Both the position numbers and the translations under genes were made by a program. The notes below the pieces were generated by a model. That model did not search any database and was not told the origin of the DNA. It worked only from the letters and a program-made list of their open reading frames with translations. From NCBI GenBank assembly GCA_045630965.1, contig JAZQTU010000040.1, positions 1 to 28,388 of the forward strand: a DNA stretch of 28,388 bases, given 5' to 3'. Source of the stretch: HGM04593 sp045630965 (GTDB lineage: Bacteria > Bacteroidota > Bacteroidia > Bacteroidales > Bacteroidaceae). This document shows positions 7,657 to 14,440 of this stretch, piece by piece (position 1 is the first letter of the stretch; each line of letters starts with the position of its first letter).

Positions 7657-8073
7657 ATGGTATCAAGAGCACAACTTAAAGAGGAATTGACAAATGCCGG
7701 TATCCGTCCTTCAGTACAGCGTCTTGCAATTTTCGAATATGTTCGCAACAGTTGTGAGCATCCTACAGCGGAGGTTGTTTACGAAGCTTTGCGCGATGAA
7801 CTTGGCTCTCTCTCTCTTACAACAGTTTATAATACTTTGAAACTGTTTGTTGATGCTGGGCTTATAATGATGCTCACAATTGATGACACCTTCCGTTGCT
7901 TCGATGGAAACTGCTGCAGTCATGCCCATTTCCGTTGCAACAAGTGTGGAAAGATTCTGGATTTTAATATAAAGAAGGACTTCCTTTCAATGGTGGAGGG
8001 TGTAGAGGGGCTTGAAATTACTGATGCTCAACTCTATCTTAAGGGGTTGTGTACCGATTGTTTGAAGAAATAA
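7657..8073 (+). CDS. perR: PerR-like peroxide-sensing Fur-family repressor
   Basis: The product is 138 residues with the Fur-family winged helix (about residues 1-80; LSLTTVYNTLKLF is the recognition region) and a C-terminal metal-binding dimerisation domain. Structural zinc pairs are C94/C97 (CNKC) and C132/C135 (CTDC). By alignment with B. subtilis PerR, the regulatory metal ligands are all kept: H35, D83, H89, H91 and D102. An aspartate at the D83 position is typical of PerR rather than Fur and supports metal-catalysed peroxide sensing. The next gene is rubrerythrin, a peroxide reductase and classic PerR target, only 51 nt away. The repressor would release DNA after oxidation. Fur or Zur function is less likely because of the ligand set and the neighbour. 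Confidence 0.88.
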   Translation: MVSRAQLKEELTNAGIRPSVQRLAIFEYVRNSCEHPTAEVVYEALRDELGSLSLTTVYNTLKLFVDAGLIMMLTIDDTFRCFDGNCCSHAHFRCNKCGKILDFNIKKDFLSMVEGVEGLEITDAQLYLKGLCTDCLKK

Positions 8074-8124
8074 AGAATAAAAAGATAATACAAAATAATA
8101 TTAACGGCTTAAATTTTTACAACT

Positions 8125-8673
8125 ATGAAAAAGTACATTTGTTCAGTTTGTGGTTATATACATGAAGGTGAATCTGCTCCAGAGCGTTGTCCAATGTGTA
8201 AGGTTCCTGCAGAGAAATTTAATGAGATGCAGGCTAATGGTGGCAAGCTTGAGTTTGTTCAGGAACACGTTATCGGTGTAGCAAAGGGTTGCGACGATGA
8301 GATGATCAAGGATCTCAACAATCACTTCATCGGTGAGTGCACAGAGGTTGGTATGTATCTTGCAATGAGCCGTCAGGCTGACCGTGAGGGATATCCCGAA
8401 ATTGCCGAGGCTTTCAAGCGTTATGCATGGGAAGAGGCAGAGCACGCTGCTAAGTTTGCAGAGCTCTTGGGTGATGTTGTTTGGGATACAAAGACAAACC
8501 TTGACAAGCGTATGAATGCAGAGTCTGGTGCTTGTGCTGACAAGTATCGCATTGCGAAGCGTGCTAAGGAGTTGAACCTTGACGCAATCCATGATACTGT
8601 ACACGAGATGGCAAAGGATGAGGCTCGTCACGGAAAGGGCTTTGAGGGATTGTTCAATAGATATTTCAAGTAA
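8125..8673 (+). CDS. rbr: Reverse rubrerythrin (N-terminal rubredoxin domain, peroxide reductase)
   Basis: The product is 182 residues. Its domain order is reversed from classical rubrerythrin: a rubredoxin-like iron site comes first (C6-x-x-C9 and C22-x-x-C25 in YICSVCGYIHEG and CPMCK). A ferritin-like four-helix di-iron domain follows, with ligands in FIGECTEVGMY, WEEAEHAAKF and KDEARHGKGF. Such enzymes reduce hydrogen peroxide to water with electrons from NAD(P)H through partner reductases, and they protect anaerobes. It is cytosolic. It lies 51 nt after perR and probably shares its transcript. A TAAATTTT in the gap resembles a -7 box but is weaker than the perR promoter. A very stable hairpin follows 4 nt after the stop. 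Confidence 0.94.
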   Translation: MKKYICSVCGYIHEGESAPERCPMCKVPAEKFNEMQANGGKLEFVQEHVIGVAKGCDDEMIKDLNNHFIGECTEVGMYLAMSRQADREGYPEIAEAFKRYAWEEAEHAAKFAELLGDVVWDTKTNLDKRMNAESGACADKYRIAKRAKELNLDAIHDTVHEMAKDEARHGKGFEGLFNRYFK

Positions 8674-8677
8674 GATA

Positions 8678-8738
8678 AATCCATATAAAACAGAGAGTGG
8701 GTTGCGAAAAGCAACCCACTCTCTGTTTTATATGGATT
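8678..8738. terminator. Bidirectional terminator: 28-bp perfect inverted repeat
   Basis: Arms 8678-8705 and 8711-8738 are exact reverse complements of 28 bases with a 5-nt GAAAA loop. The GC-rich part is at the top (GAGTGGGTTGC), with A/T-rich flanks (TATAAAAC and GTTTTATA) that can supply a U tract in either direction. It lies just after rubrerythrin (+) and just beyond the outermost copy of the ribH 3' end (-), so it probably served both convergent genes. Confidence 0.85.
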
Positions 8739-8760
8739 ATTTGAACTGCGCCATCATATG
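8737..8760 (-). pseudogene. Copy A of the ribH 3' end (8 codons)
   Basis: Read on the minus strand this is H M M A Q F K stop, the same as the last conserved residues of RibH. The only base differences from ribH are synonymous (CAT for CAC, AAA for AAG). It is the copy furthest from ribH and directly abuts the 28-bp terminator, so it may mark the original end of the gene. Confidence 0.7.
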
Positions 8761-8772
8761 TTTTTGCACATT

Positions 8773-8828
8773 GATAATGCTCGCCTTTCGCACCCGTGCT
8801 TTGCGCGACTATTGCAGCTCGCATTATC
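8773..8828. repeat. Imperfect palindromic element 2, downstream of ribH
   Basis: A 56-bp unit bounded by GATAATGC (8773-8780) and GCATTATC (8821-8828). Inside are TCGCCTTTCGCACCCG (8781-8796) and GCGCGACTATTGC (8803-8815). Similar blocks in the same order occur in element 1. It sits between copies A and B of the ribH 3' end. Confidence 0.65.
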
Positions 8829-8837
8829 TATGCGCTG

Positions 8838-8876
8838 TTACTTGAATTGAGCCATCATGTGTAGAGCTGTAACTGC
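8838..8876 (-). pseudogene. Copy B of the ribH 3' end (13 codons)
   Basis: The minus strand reads A V T A L H M M A Q F K stop, identical in protein to RibH residues 149-160. Five of the twelve codons differ from ribH, every one at a synonymous third position (for example GTT for GTA, ACA for ACT, CAA for CAG). This copy has no start and no other part of ribH. Confidence 0.75.
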
Positions 8877-8883
8877 TTTTGCG

Positions 8884-8966
8884 CATTAATAACATTCGCT
8901 TTTTGCGACCCGCACGGTGCAACTTTGCTGCACATCGTGCGACTATCGCTACTCATGTTATTGATG
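8884..8966. repeat. Imperfect palindromic element 1, overlapping the ribH stop codon
   Basis: An 83-bp unit bounded by CATTAATAACAT (8884-8895) and ATGTTATTGATG (8955-8966), complementary at 11 of 12 positions. A central stem pairs CGCACGGTGCA (8911-8921) with TGCACATCGTGCG (8929-8941), with a 2-nt bulge. It shares TCGCTTTTTGCGACCCG (8896-8912) and GTGCGACTATCGC (8937-8949) with element 2. Its right arm supplies the last two codons and the stop of ribH. Confidence 0.7.
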
Positions 8967-9446
8967 CTTGAACTGCGCCATCATGTGTAGCGCAGTTACG
9001 GCGCATTCATCGCCTTTGTTGCCAAGGCGACCTCCGCTGCGTTCCTGTGCCTGCAACAGATTGTTTGTTGTTATAAGTCCGAATATTACCGGTACATCGT
9101 AATCAACATTAAGTTTTGAAAGTCCAGCTGTAACACCTTCACAGATATAGTCAAAGTGTGGGGTGTCGCCACGGATTACGCATCCAATGGCGATTACAGA
9201 GTCGTACTTTCCACTCTTTACCATTTGTGATGCTCCAAATATCAATTCAAAGCTACCAGGTACGCTGGCAATGGTAATATCTTCTTCATTCACACCATTG
9301 TAACATAAGGTCTTTATTGCTCCATCGCGCAACGCGTGTGTTATCTCTTCGTTCCATTCGGCATATACAATGCCGACCTTGCGTCCTTTGCCGTTTGGAG
9401 TCTTTTGGGGGTCGTAATCGGAAAGATTCTTTAATTCAGTTGCCAT
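8958..9446 (-). CDS. ribH: 6,7-dimethyl-8-ribityllumazine synthase
   Basis: The product is 162 residues, normal for lumazine synthase, which condenses 5-amino-6-ribitylaminouracil with 3,4-dihydroxy-2-butanone 4-phosphate in riboflavin synthesis. Diagnostic motifs are AEWNEEIT (about 29-36), SVPGSFELIFGA (61-72), GCVIRGDTPHFDY (88-100, catalytic H97) and GLITTNNL. I chose ATG 9446 because the open frame back to 9494 only adds residues encoded by a hairpin and matches no family member. No FMN riboswitch is visible upstream. The C-terminus is odd: the last two residues (HQ) and the stop come from a palindromic repeat, while two downstream gene-end copies stop directly after the K. It follows the TPR protein gene by 69 nt. 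Confidence 0.95.
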   Translation of the reverse strand: MATELKNLSDYDPQKTPNGKGRKVGIVYAEWNEEITHALRDGAIKTLCYNGVNEEDITIASVPGSFELIFGASQMVKSGKYDSVIAIGCVIRGDTPHFDYICEGVTAGLSKLNVDYDVPVIFGLITTNNLLQAQERSGGRLGNKGDECAVTALHMMAQFKHQ

Positions 9447-9461
9447 AATTGTCCATATATC

Positions 9462-9496
9462 AATTGAGACCGACCGGGATACGGTCGGTCTCAATT
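9462..9496 (-). terminator. 15-bp hairpin between the TPR gene and ribH
   Basis: AATTGAGACCGACCG (9462-9476) and CGGTCGGTCTCAATT (9482-9496) pair perfectly around a 5-nt loop. There is no strong T tract on the minus strand, and the hairpin ends 15 nt before the ribH ATG. It may be a leaky terminator or an mRNA stability or translation element rather than a full stop. Confidence 0.6.
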
Positions 9497-9515
9497 ATAT
9501 TGTTGTTTGTTGTTT

Positions 9516-10178
9516 TTACTTCGCGTTGATGAAACGATCAATATTTGCTGCCTCAGGAGCCTGTGGATACTCGTTCTTGATTCTGTTGTACAACTCGATA
9601 GCCTTTTCTGTCTTGCCCTGCTTTTCGTACATTGCAGCAGCGTCGAACCAACATTTTGGAGTTACAGTAATGTTTTCAGCCTCATCTGCAGCCTCAAGAA
9701 CAAGCTTGATAGCCTTGTCAATGTTCTCTTTGTGTGCATAACAGTTGCCGAGTGCATACTTTACCATAGGAGAAACCAATCTGTCGCTACCGCTGTATTT
9801 CTCAAGATAGCTGATTGCCTCATCGTAGTTCTGCTGCTGTACATAGCAGAGACCTGCATATGCATTTGCCATGTTGGCAATGTCTGTGCCACCGTTCTCT
9901 TCAATAACCTGAAGGAAACCTGCATTGATGCCATCACCGTTGAGTGCTGTCTCAAAATCGCCGTTCACGAAGTACTGTTCAGCCTTGAATATAGCCTTTG
10001 CAGCCTCAGCCTCTCTTGGTTCCGCAACGAATGTGTTGTATGCAAGGTAACCTGCTACAATAACTACAATAGCCACGATTGCAGAAATGAATTTGTTCTT
10101 GTGCTTGATTACATAGGCCTCAGACTTGCCGAGAACCTCGTCTGCGAGAATTACTTTCTCTGTCTCTTTCTTGCTCAT
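9516..10178 (-). CDS. Membrane-anchored TPR-repeat protein (YfgM-like)
   Basis: The product is 220 residues. A short cytoplasmic N-terminus with basic residues precedes one membrane helix (about residues 28-48, ISAIVAIVVIVAGYLAYN). The rest is a helical tetratricopeptide region with recognisable repeats such as ANAYAGLCYVQQQNYDEAISYLEKY and AAMYEKQGKTEKAIELYNRI (each read in parts). The layout resembles E. coli YfgM, which works with periplasmic chaperones, but the family is broad and the partner is unknown. A perfect -7 box on the minus strand (10218-10225) lies about 40 nt upstream. ribH follows after a hairpin, and recF is divergent on the other side. Confidence 0.82.
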   Translation of the reverse strand: MSKKETEKVILADEVLGKSEAYVIKHKNKFISAIVAIVVIVAGYLAYNTFVAEPREAEAAKAIFKAEQYFVNGDFETALNGDGINAGFLQVIEENGGTDIANMANAYAGLCYVQQQNYDEAISYLEKYSGSDRLVSPMVKYALGNCYAHKENIDKAIKLVLEAADEAENITVTPKCWFDAAAMYEKQGKTEKAIELYNRIKNEYPQAPEAANIDRFINAK

Positions 10179-10217
10179 AGTTATGTTATGTTTTTATTAT
10201 TTACAATTTCCAAAATG

Positions 10218-10249
10218 CAAAAGTAATCAAATTCTTGATTGATGAAAAA
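10218..10249 (-). promoter_or_regulatory. Promoter for the TPR protein gene and ribH
   Basis: On the minus strand TACTTTTG (10225 to 10218) is a perfect match to TAnnTTTG. The -33 region reads TTTTTC, a poor match to TTTG. The start codon lies about 40 nt downstream. Confidence 0.55.
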
Positions 10250-10392
10250 TTATAATGGTATTTTTTAGAAAAAACGTGTTTAATGACATTGCGATTGCTA
10301 ATTCTTGCATTTTTTGTGATAGCTGTACTGTTGTGAGTCCTTTTATTGTATAAATCTTAAGGATTTCTCTCTGCTTTTACGTGAGTTTTCAT

Positions 10393-10400
10393 TATCTTCG
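10393..10400 (+). promoter_or_regulatory. Possible -7 box for recF
   Basis: TATCTTCG matches TAnnTTTG with one mismatch and lies 28 nt before the recF GTG. No clear -33 element is seen. The same octamer appears upstream of the DUF4831 gene on the minus strand (21200-21207). Confidence 0.35.
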
Positions 10401-10427
10401 CACTGAAAAACGTAAATATTTTATACT

Positions 10428-11540
10428 GTGAAACTGAACAGCATCTCCATATTGAACTATAGAAACTTACCTGACGTCAACATTGTGTTGTCGCCTAAGA
10501 TAAATTGCTTTATAGGAAGCAATGGTATGGGTAAGACTAATCTGCTTGATGCTGTTTATTATCTCTCATTCTGTAAAAGTGCCATTTCGCCTTCGGATAA
10601 TGGAAATATCTTTCATGACGCTCCTTTTTTTATGTTGCAGGGAACTTATACGAGTGATAGCGGAATTGACAGTGAAATATCATGCGGATTGAAACGTGGT
10701 GACAAAAAGCAGTTCCGCAGGGGCGGTAAACCTTATGAGCGTCTCTCCGACCATATTGGTTCCATTCCTTTAGTGATGGTGTCGCCTGCTGACAATGAAC
10801 TTATAGCCGGTGGTAGTGAAGAACGTCGCCGTTTTATGGATGTCGTCATATCGCAGTATGATAAGGAGTACCTGAACTCTCTGATACGTTATAACAGGGC
10901 ATTGCAGCAACGTAATGTGATGTTGCGTGGAGAACGTGAACCTGATGCTGAGATGATGTCACTTATTGAAGATATGATGGTTGTTGAGGCTCTGTGTATT
11001 CACGAACGCAGAAAACAGTTCATCGAAGAACTTATACCTATTTTCACCACTTTCCATTATGCAATAGTTGGCGGTGGTGAGGAGGTCTCTTTGCGCTATC
11101 GTTCACATCTTGATGTTGATGACCTTGGGGCGCTTTTGGCTTCATCGCGTAGTGATGACCGTCGTATGGGTTATACCTCCAAAGGTGTTCATCGCGATGA
11201 ACTTGTAATGCAACTGAATGGCTTCCCTATAAAAAAAGAGGGGTCGCAGGGGCAGAACAAGAGTTATCTTGTGTCGTTGAAACTTGCCCAGTTTGATTTT
11301 CTGCGCCGCAAGGGTGGAGAGACTCCTCTGCTGTTGCTCGATGATATATTCGACAAACTGGACAGTTACAGGGTAGAGCAGATTATAAATCTTGTATCAG
11401 GTGATGACTTTGGGCAAATATTCATTACTGATGTCAATCGTGAACATATTGATGGAATACTTGACGGTGTTGATGGTGAATATAAACTGTTTGAGGTGAA
11501 ACGTGGGGAAACTGAACTGTTGAAGGAGAGAGGCGTATGA
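10428..11540 (+). CDS. recF: DNA replication and repair protein RecF
   Basis: The product is 370 residues, normal for RecF, an SMC-like ATPase that loads RecA at gapped DNA with RecO and RecR. The N-terminus has the family start LNSISILNYRNLPDV and Walker A GSNGMGKTN (about residues 30-38). The signature region reads GSQGQNKSYLVSLKLAQF and Walker B is LLLLDDIFDKLD. The start is a GTG at 10428; no in-frame ATG fits the family N-terminus. It overlaps the DUF721 gene by 4 nt (ATGA). Unlike in many Gram-negatives, recF is not beside dnaA-dnaN here; instead it is paired with a DciA-like gene. It is divergent from the TPR gene across a 249-nt gap. Confidence 0.95.
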   Translation: MKLNSISILNYRNLPDVNIVLSPKINCFIGSNGMGKTNLLDAVYYLSFCKSAISPSDNGNIFHDAPFFMLQGTYTSDSGIDSEISCGLKRGDKKQFRRGGKPYERLSDHIGSIPLVMVSPADNELIAGGSEERRRFMDVVISQYDKEYLNSLIRYNRALQQRNVMLRGEREPDAEMMSLIEDMMVVEALCIHERRKQFIEELIPIFTTFHYAIVGGGEEVSLRYRSHLDVDDLGALLASSRSDDRRMGYTSKGVHRDELVMQLNGFPIKKEGSQGQNKSYLVSLKLAQFDFLRRKGGETPLLLLDDIFDKLDSYRVEQIINLVSGDDFGQIFITDVNREHIDGILDGVDGEYKLFEVKRGETELLKERGV

Positions 11541-11827
11541 AGAGAGGAGAAACAAAATCTATTGCAGAATTGGTACGGGTGATGTGTCGTGAGGAGGGGC
11601 TTGAGACACCTCTTAATGAATATCGTCTGTTGAAAGCGTGGTCACAGGTACTTGGCCAGGCTGTACAGTCGTATACCAAGAGTCTGCAGATACACAATCA
11701 GGTGCTGTTTGTTACTGTGACATCGTCTGTTCTGCGTCAGGAATTGCTGATGAACAGGAAATCACTTGTACGTAAACTGAACGAATATGTCAAGGCGCAG
11801 GTTATTACAGATATAGTATTCCGGTAA
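11537..11827 (+). CDS. DUF721/DciA-like protein
   Basis: The product is 96 residues, all covered by a DUF721 domain. Features are an N-terminal helix (SIAELVRVMCREEGLETPL), a conserved W in LLKAWSQVLG, and a KH-like core in which the family stretch SLQIHNQVLFVTVTSSVLRQ is followed by ELLMNRKSLVRKLNEY. Members related to DciA help load the replicative helicase, and DciA genes often neighbour recF or gyrB. The short length matches the Bacteroidetes form. It is translationally coupled to recF by a 4-nt overlap, which supports a replication or repair role. Helicase loading in this organism is inferred from family, not shown. Confidence 0.85.
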   Translation: MKRGETKSIAELVRVMCREEGLETPLNEYRLLKAWSQVLGQAVQSYTKSLQIHNQVLFVTVTSSVLRQELLMNRKSLVRKLNEYVKAQVITDIVFR

Positions 11828-11891
11828 TATTTGAACATTACGCCTTGTTTGTAGTTTAATAGTTGAATGTAATTAACAAAAAAATAGTCTT

Positions 11892-13145
11892 ATGCAGAAT
11901 TCTAATATCAAGTTCAGACTTATTGTGTTGAGCTTCTTGCAGTTTGCAATCTGGGGTGCTTACCTGACATCTATGGGACGTTATCTCGGAGAATATGGCC
12001 TTGGAGCTGAAATTGGCTGGTTCTATTCGGTGCAGGGTATTGTTTCAATATTTATGCCGGCCATTATGGGTATTGTTGCAGACCGTTGGGTTCCTGCTCA
12101 GCGTCTGTTGGCCTTTTGCCATGCAATGGCTGCGATATTCATGGGTATAACGGGGTATATCGGTATGACAAAAGGCACTGGTGTCGCTTTCAATGATATA
12201 TTCTGGACATATACCGTGAGCGTGGCGTTCTATATGCCGACTCTTGCTCTTTCCAATTCTGTTTCATACACGGCGCTCAATCAGGCTGGTCTTGATACTG
12301 TAAAGGCTTTTCCGCCTATCCGTGTCTTTGGTACTGTAGGCTTTATCGTTTCAATGTTGCTAGTTGATTATACAGGTTTTCAGAACAATTACAATCAGTA
12401 CTTTGCTTCTGCAGTATGGGGCGTCCTGCTTGCCGTATATTCTCTATCCTTGCCACATTGTCCGGTTAATAAAGGTGGTGAAAAGAAGTCGATTGTATCG
12501 GCTCTTGGCTTTGATGCTTTCAAGCTGTTCAACCAAAAGAGAATGGCAATATTCTTTATATTCTCAATGTTGCTAGGTGCTGCATTGCAGGTGTCTAACG
12601 GTTATGCCAATATGTTTATCGGTGGTTTTGGAGCGATAGAGGAGTATGCCGGAACATTTGCTGTAGAACATACCAATATGCTGATTTCTCTGTCGCAGAT
12701 GTCAGAAACCCTCTGTATCCTTCTCATACCTTTCTTCTTGAGTAAGTTCGGTATAAAAAAGGTTATGCTTATTGCAATGTTTGCGTGGGTGTTCCGTTTC
12801 GGTTTCTTCGCTGTTGGTGATCCTGGAGTACCTGGAGTATTTTTCTTTATACTCTCCATGTTGGTGTATGGCGTAGCCTTCGATTTCTTCAATATATCCG
12901 GTTCTCTGTTTGTTGACAATGAGGTTCCTGAAAGTATGCGTTCAAGTGCTCAGGGATTGTTCATGCTTATGACAAATGGTCTTGGAGCTTCTATTGGCGT
13001 AATTGCGGCACAGGAGGTTGTGAACTATTTTACACAGAATCAGACATTTTTTGCCGGTTGGCCGACAGCGTGGTATATATTTTCGGCCTATGCACTTGTG
13101 ATTGCTGTGTTGTTTGCACTTGTCTTCAAGGAGAAGAAGGCATAA
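11892..13145 (+). CDS. Nucleoside:H+ symporter-like MFS transporter
   Basis: The product is 417 residues with about twelve membrane helices and no signal peptide. The N-terminus (FRLIVLSFLQFAIWGAYLTS) and the loop MGIVADRWVPAQRLL match the NupG/XapB-type nucleoside:proton symporter family within the major facilitator superfamily. Another family-like element is FPPIRVFGTVGFIVSM at about residues 140-155. It probably imports nucleosides across the inner membrane; the exact substrate cannot be read from the sequence. It begins 64 nt after the DUF721 gene. The nuclease gene starts 13 nt after its stop, so it may head the following operon. No perfect TAnnTTTG box was found in the 64-nt gap. Confidence 0.87.
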   Translation: MQNSNIKFRLIVLSFLQFAIWGAYLTSMGRYLGEYGLGAEIGWFYSVQGIVSIFMPAIMGIVADRWVPAQRLLAFCHAMAAIFMGITGYIGMTKGTGVAFNDIFWTYTVSVAFYMPTLALSNSVSYTALNQAGLDTVKAFPPIRVFGTVGFIVSMLLVDYTGFQNNYNQYFASAVWGVLLAVYSLSLPHCPVNKGGEKKSIVSALGFDAFKLFNQKRMAIFFIFSMLLGAALQVSNGYANMFIGGFGAIEEYAGTFAVEHTNMLISLSQMSETLCILLIPFFLSKFGIKKVMLIAMFAWVFRFGFFAVGDPGVPGVFFFILSMLVYGVAFDFFNISGSLFVDNEVPESMRSSAQGLFMLMTNGLGASIGVIAAQEVVNYFTQNQTFFAGWPTAWYIFSAYALVIAVLFALVFKEKKA

Positions 13146-13158
13146 TATAGTTGTTAGT

Positions 13159-13737
13159 ATGGTTGAGCTTATTGTTGCTGATATGATGTCGAAGGTCTCG
13201 GACCATCGTGCGCATGTACTTGTATTGCAGGAAAAGCATGGGTTGCGTAAGATAATCGTAGCACTTGGTATGCTTGAAGCACAAGCTATTGCTTTTGCTT
13301 TACGCGGGGTAGATGTTGGACGTCCGTTGACACATGACCTTTTCGGTTCTTTGACCAATTCTTTTGGAATTGAACTGATGCATGTTATTATAGAGAGAAT
13401 TGATGACGGAACTTTCTATTCTACATTGTATTATATACAGAATAATACAGACGCACGTATCGATTCGCGCACAAGTGATGCCATTGCCATTGCATTAAGG
13501 GCAAATGTTCCGATATTTATCCGTGAGGAACTGCTGAACCGTATGTGTATAAGAGATGAACAGAACGGAGCGATATCTATCCCGATAACCGCTGCTGACG
13601 AGGGAACTTTGCGTGCGGCTATGGAAAATGCTGTCAAGGAGGAAAACTATGAGTTGGCGATGAAACTGAAGGAGGAGATTGATTCGCGCCATTATAAGGA
13701 ACCTGAAAAATTGGAAAACACAAAAGAGAACGAATAA
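13159..13737 (+). CDS. Bifunctional nuclease (DUF151) with C-terminal UVR motif
   Basis: The product is 192 residues. Residues 1 to about 130 form a bifunctional nuclease (BFN/DUF151) domain with the family features LPxxIG-like HGLRKIIVALGMLEAQAIAFAL (read in parts) and DSRTSDAIAIALR. The C-terminus holds a UVR motif, AVKEENYELAMKLKEEID (about 158-175), the element by which UvrB and UvrC interact. This fusion is typical of Bacteroidetes proteins, and DNA or RNA cleavage is expected from the family. I chose ATG 13159 because the longer frame from 13102 overlaps the transporter and adds a non-matching basic tail. The next gene (rsmE) starts 1 nt after the stop. Confidence 0.88.
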   Translation: MVELIVADMMSKVSDHRAHVLVLQEKHGLRKIIVALGMLEAQAIAFALRGVDVGRPLTHDLFGSLTNSFGIELMHVIIERIDDGTFYSTLYYIQNNTDARIDSRTSDAIAIALRANVPIFIREELLNRMCIRDEQNGAISIPITAADEGTLRAAMENAVKEENYELAMKLKEEIDSRHYKEPEKLENTKENE

Positions 13738-13738
13738 G

Positions 13739-14440
13739 ATGGCTCTATTTTATGTACCTGATATAGCAGAGCGTTGGGAACTGTCCGAGGAGGAGGCTGC
13801 CCACGCTCTTCGTGTGTTGCGTCTTGCAGTTGGTGATGAACTTGACATAACTGATGGTCAAGGGAACCTTTATAAGTCAGTAATCAACTCTATTGTCGGC
13901 AAGCATTGTCATGTCGAGGCGAAGGAGATTGTTCCTGTATCTAAAGGGTGGAATGGAAATATACATATTGCGGTTGCCCCAACCAAGAATATGGACCGCA
14001 TAGAGTGGTTCGCCGAAAAGGCAACAGAGATTGGACTTGATGCAATTACTTTTCTGAATTGCCGCTTTTCGGAACGTAAGGTGGTGAAGAATGAACGAGT
14101 AGAACGCATCGTGGTTTCTGCCATGAAACAATCATTGAAATATAGCAAGCCTCAGGTTGAAGAGATGGTCGATTTCAAGAAATTCGTTTCACAGAACCGT
14201 GAAGGTGAAAAATATATTGCTCATTGCTATGAAGGTGAGAAGATGTTGCTTAAGGATCTTCATGAGCCGGGAGTGGATGCAACAATACTCATTGGACCCG
14301 AAGGTGATTTCAGCCCAGAAGAGGTCAAAATGGCTATTGAGGCGGGTTATAAACCTGTCAGTCTTGGAAATTCACGTTTGAGAACTGAAACAGCAGCACT
14401 TGTTGCTTGCCATACTTTAATGCTCAAGAACGAGAAGTAA
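13739..14440 (+). CDS. rsmE: 16S rRNA (uracil1498-N3)-methyltransferase
   Basis: The product is 233 residues. It has an N-terminal PUA-like RNA-binding domain (about 1-70; EEEAAHALRVLRLAVGDEL) and a C-terminal SPOUT trefoil-knot domain. SAM-binding knot motifs are ILIGPEGDFSPEEV (about 183-196) and SLGNSRLRTETAAL (208-221). It methylates N3 of U1498 in 16S rRNA with S-adenosylmethionine. ATG 13739 gives the normal N-terminus MALFYVPDI; an upstream frame start at 13679 lies inside the nuclease gene and is rejected. Its stop TAA overlaps the truA ATG by one base (TAATG), so the two are translationally coupled. Confidence 0.94.
   Translation: MALFYVPDIAERWELSEEEAAHALRVLRLAVGDELDITDGQGNLYKSVINSIVGKHCHVEAKEIVPVSKGWNGNIHIAVAPTKNMDRIEWFAEKATEIGLDAITFLNCRFSERKVVKNERVERIVVSAMKQSLKYSKPQVEEMVDFKKFVSQNREGEKYIAHCYEGEKMLLKDLHEPGVDATILIGPEGDFSPEEVKMAIEAGYKPVSLGNSRLRTETAALVACHTLMLKNEK

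Noticed and set aside
8737..8966. CRISPR-like or tandem-repeat array
   Set aside because: Only three units, with periods of 101 and 126 bp. The repeated part encodes the RibH C-terminus and the intervals are related palindromes, not unique spacers.
8884..8966. Integron attC site
   Set aside because: The outer arms do not fit the RYYYAAC/GTTRRRY consensus boxes, and no integrase or cassette gene is nearby.
9447..9494. Extended RibH N-terminus from 9494
   Set aside because: The extra 16 residues are encoded by a hairpin and match no lumazine synthase. ATG 9446 gives the normal length.
9447..9515. FMN riboswitch upstream of ribH
   Set aside because: The gap is only 69 nt and holds a single simple hairpin. 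None of the conserved multi-stem FMN elements are present.
9507..10226. 239-residue plus-strand open frame
   Set aside because: It lies opposite the TPR protein gene and is rich in Cys and Leu with no domain. It is a shadow of the real minus-strand gene.
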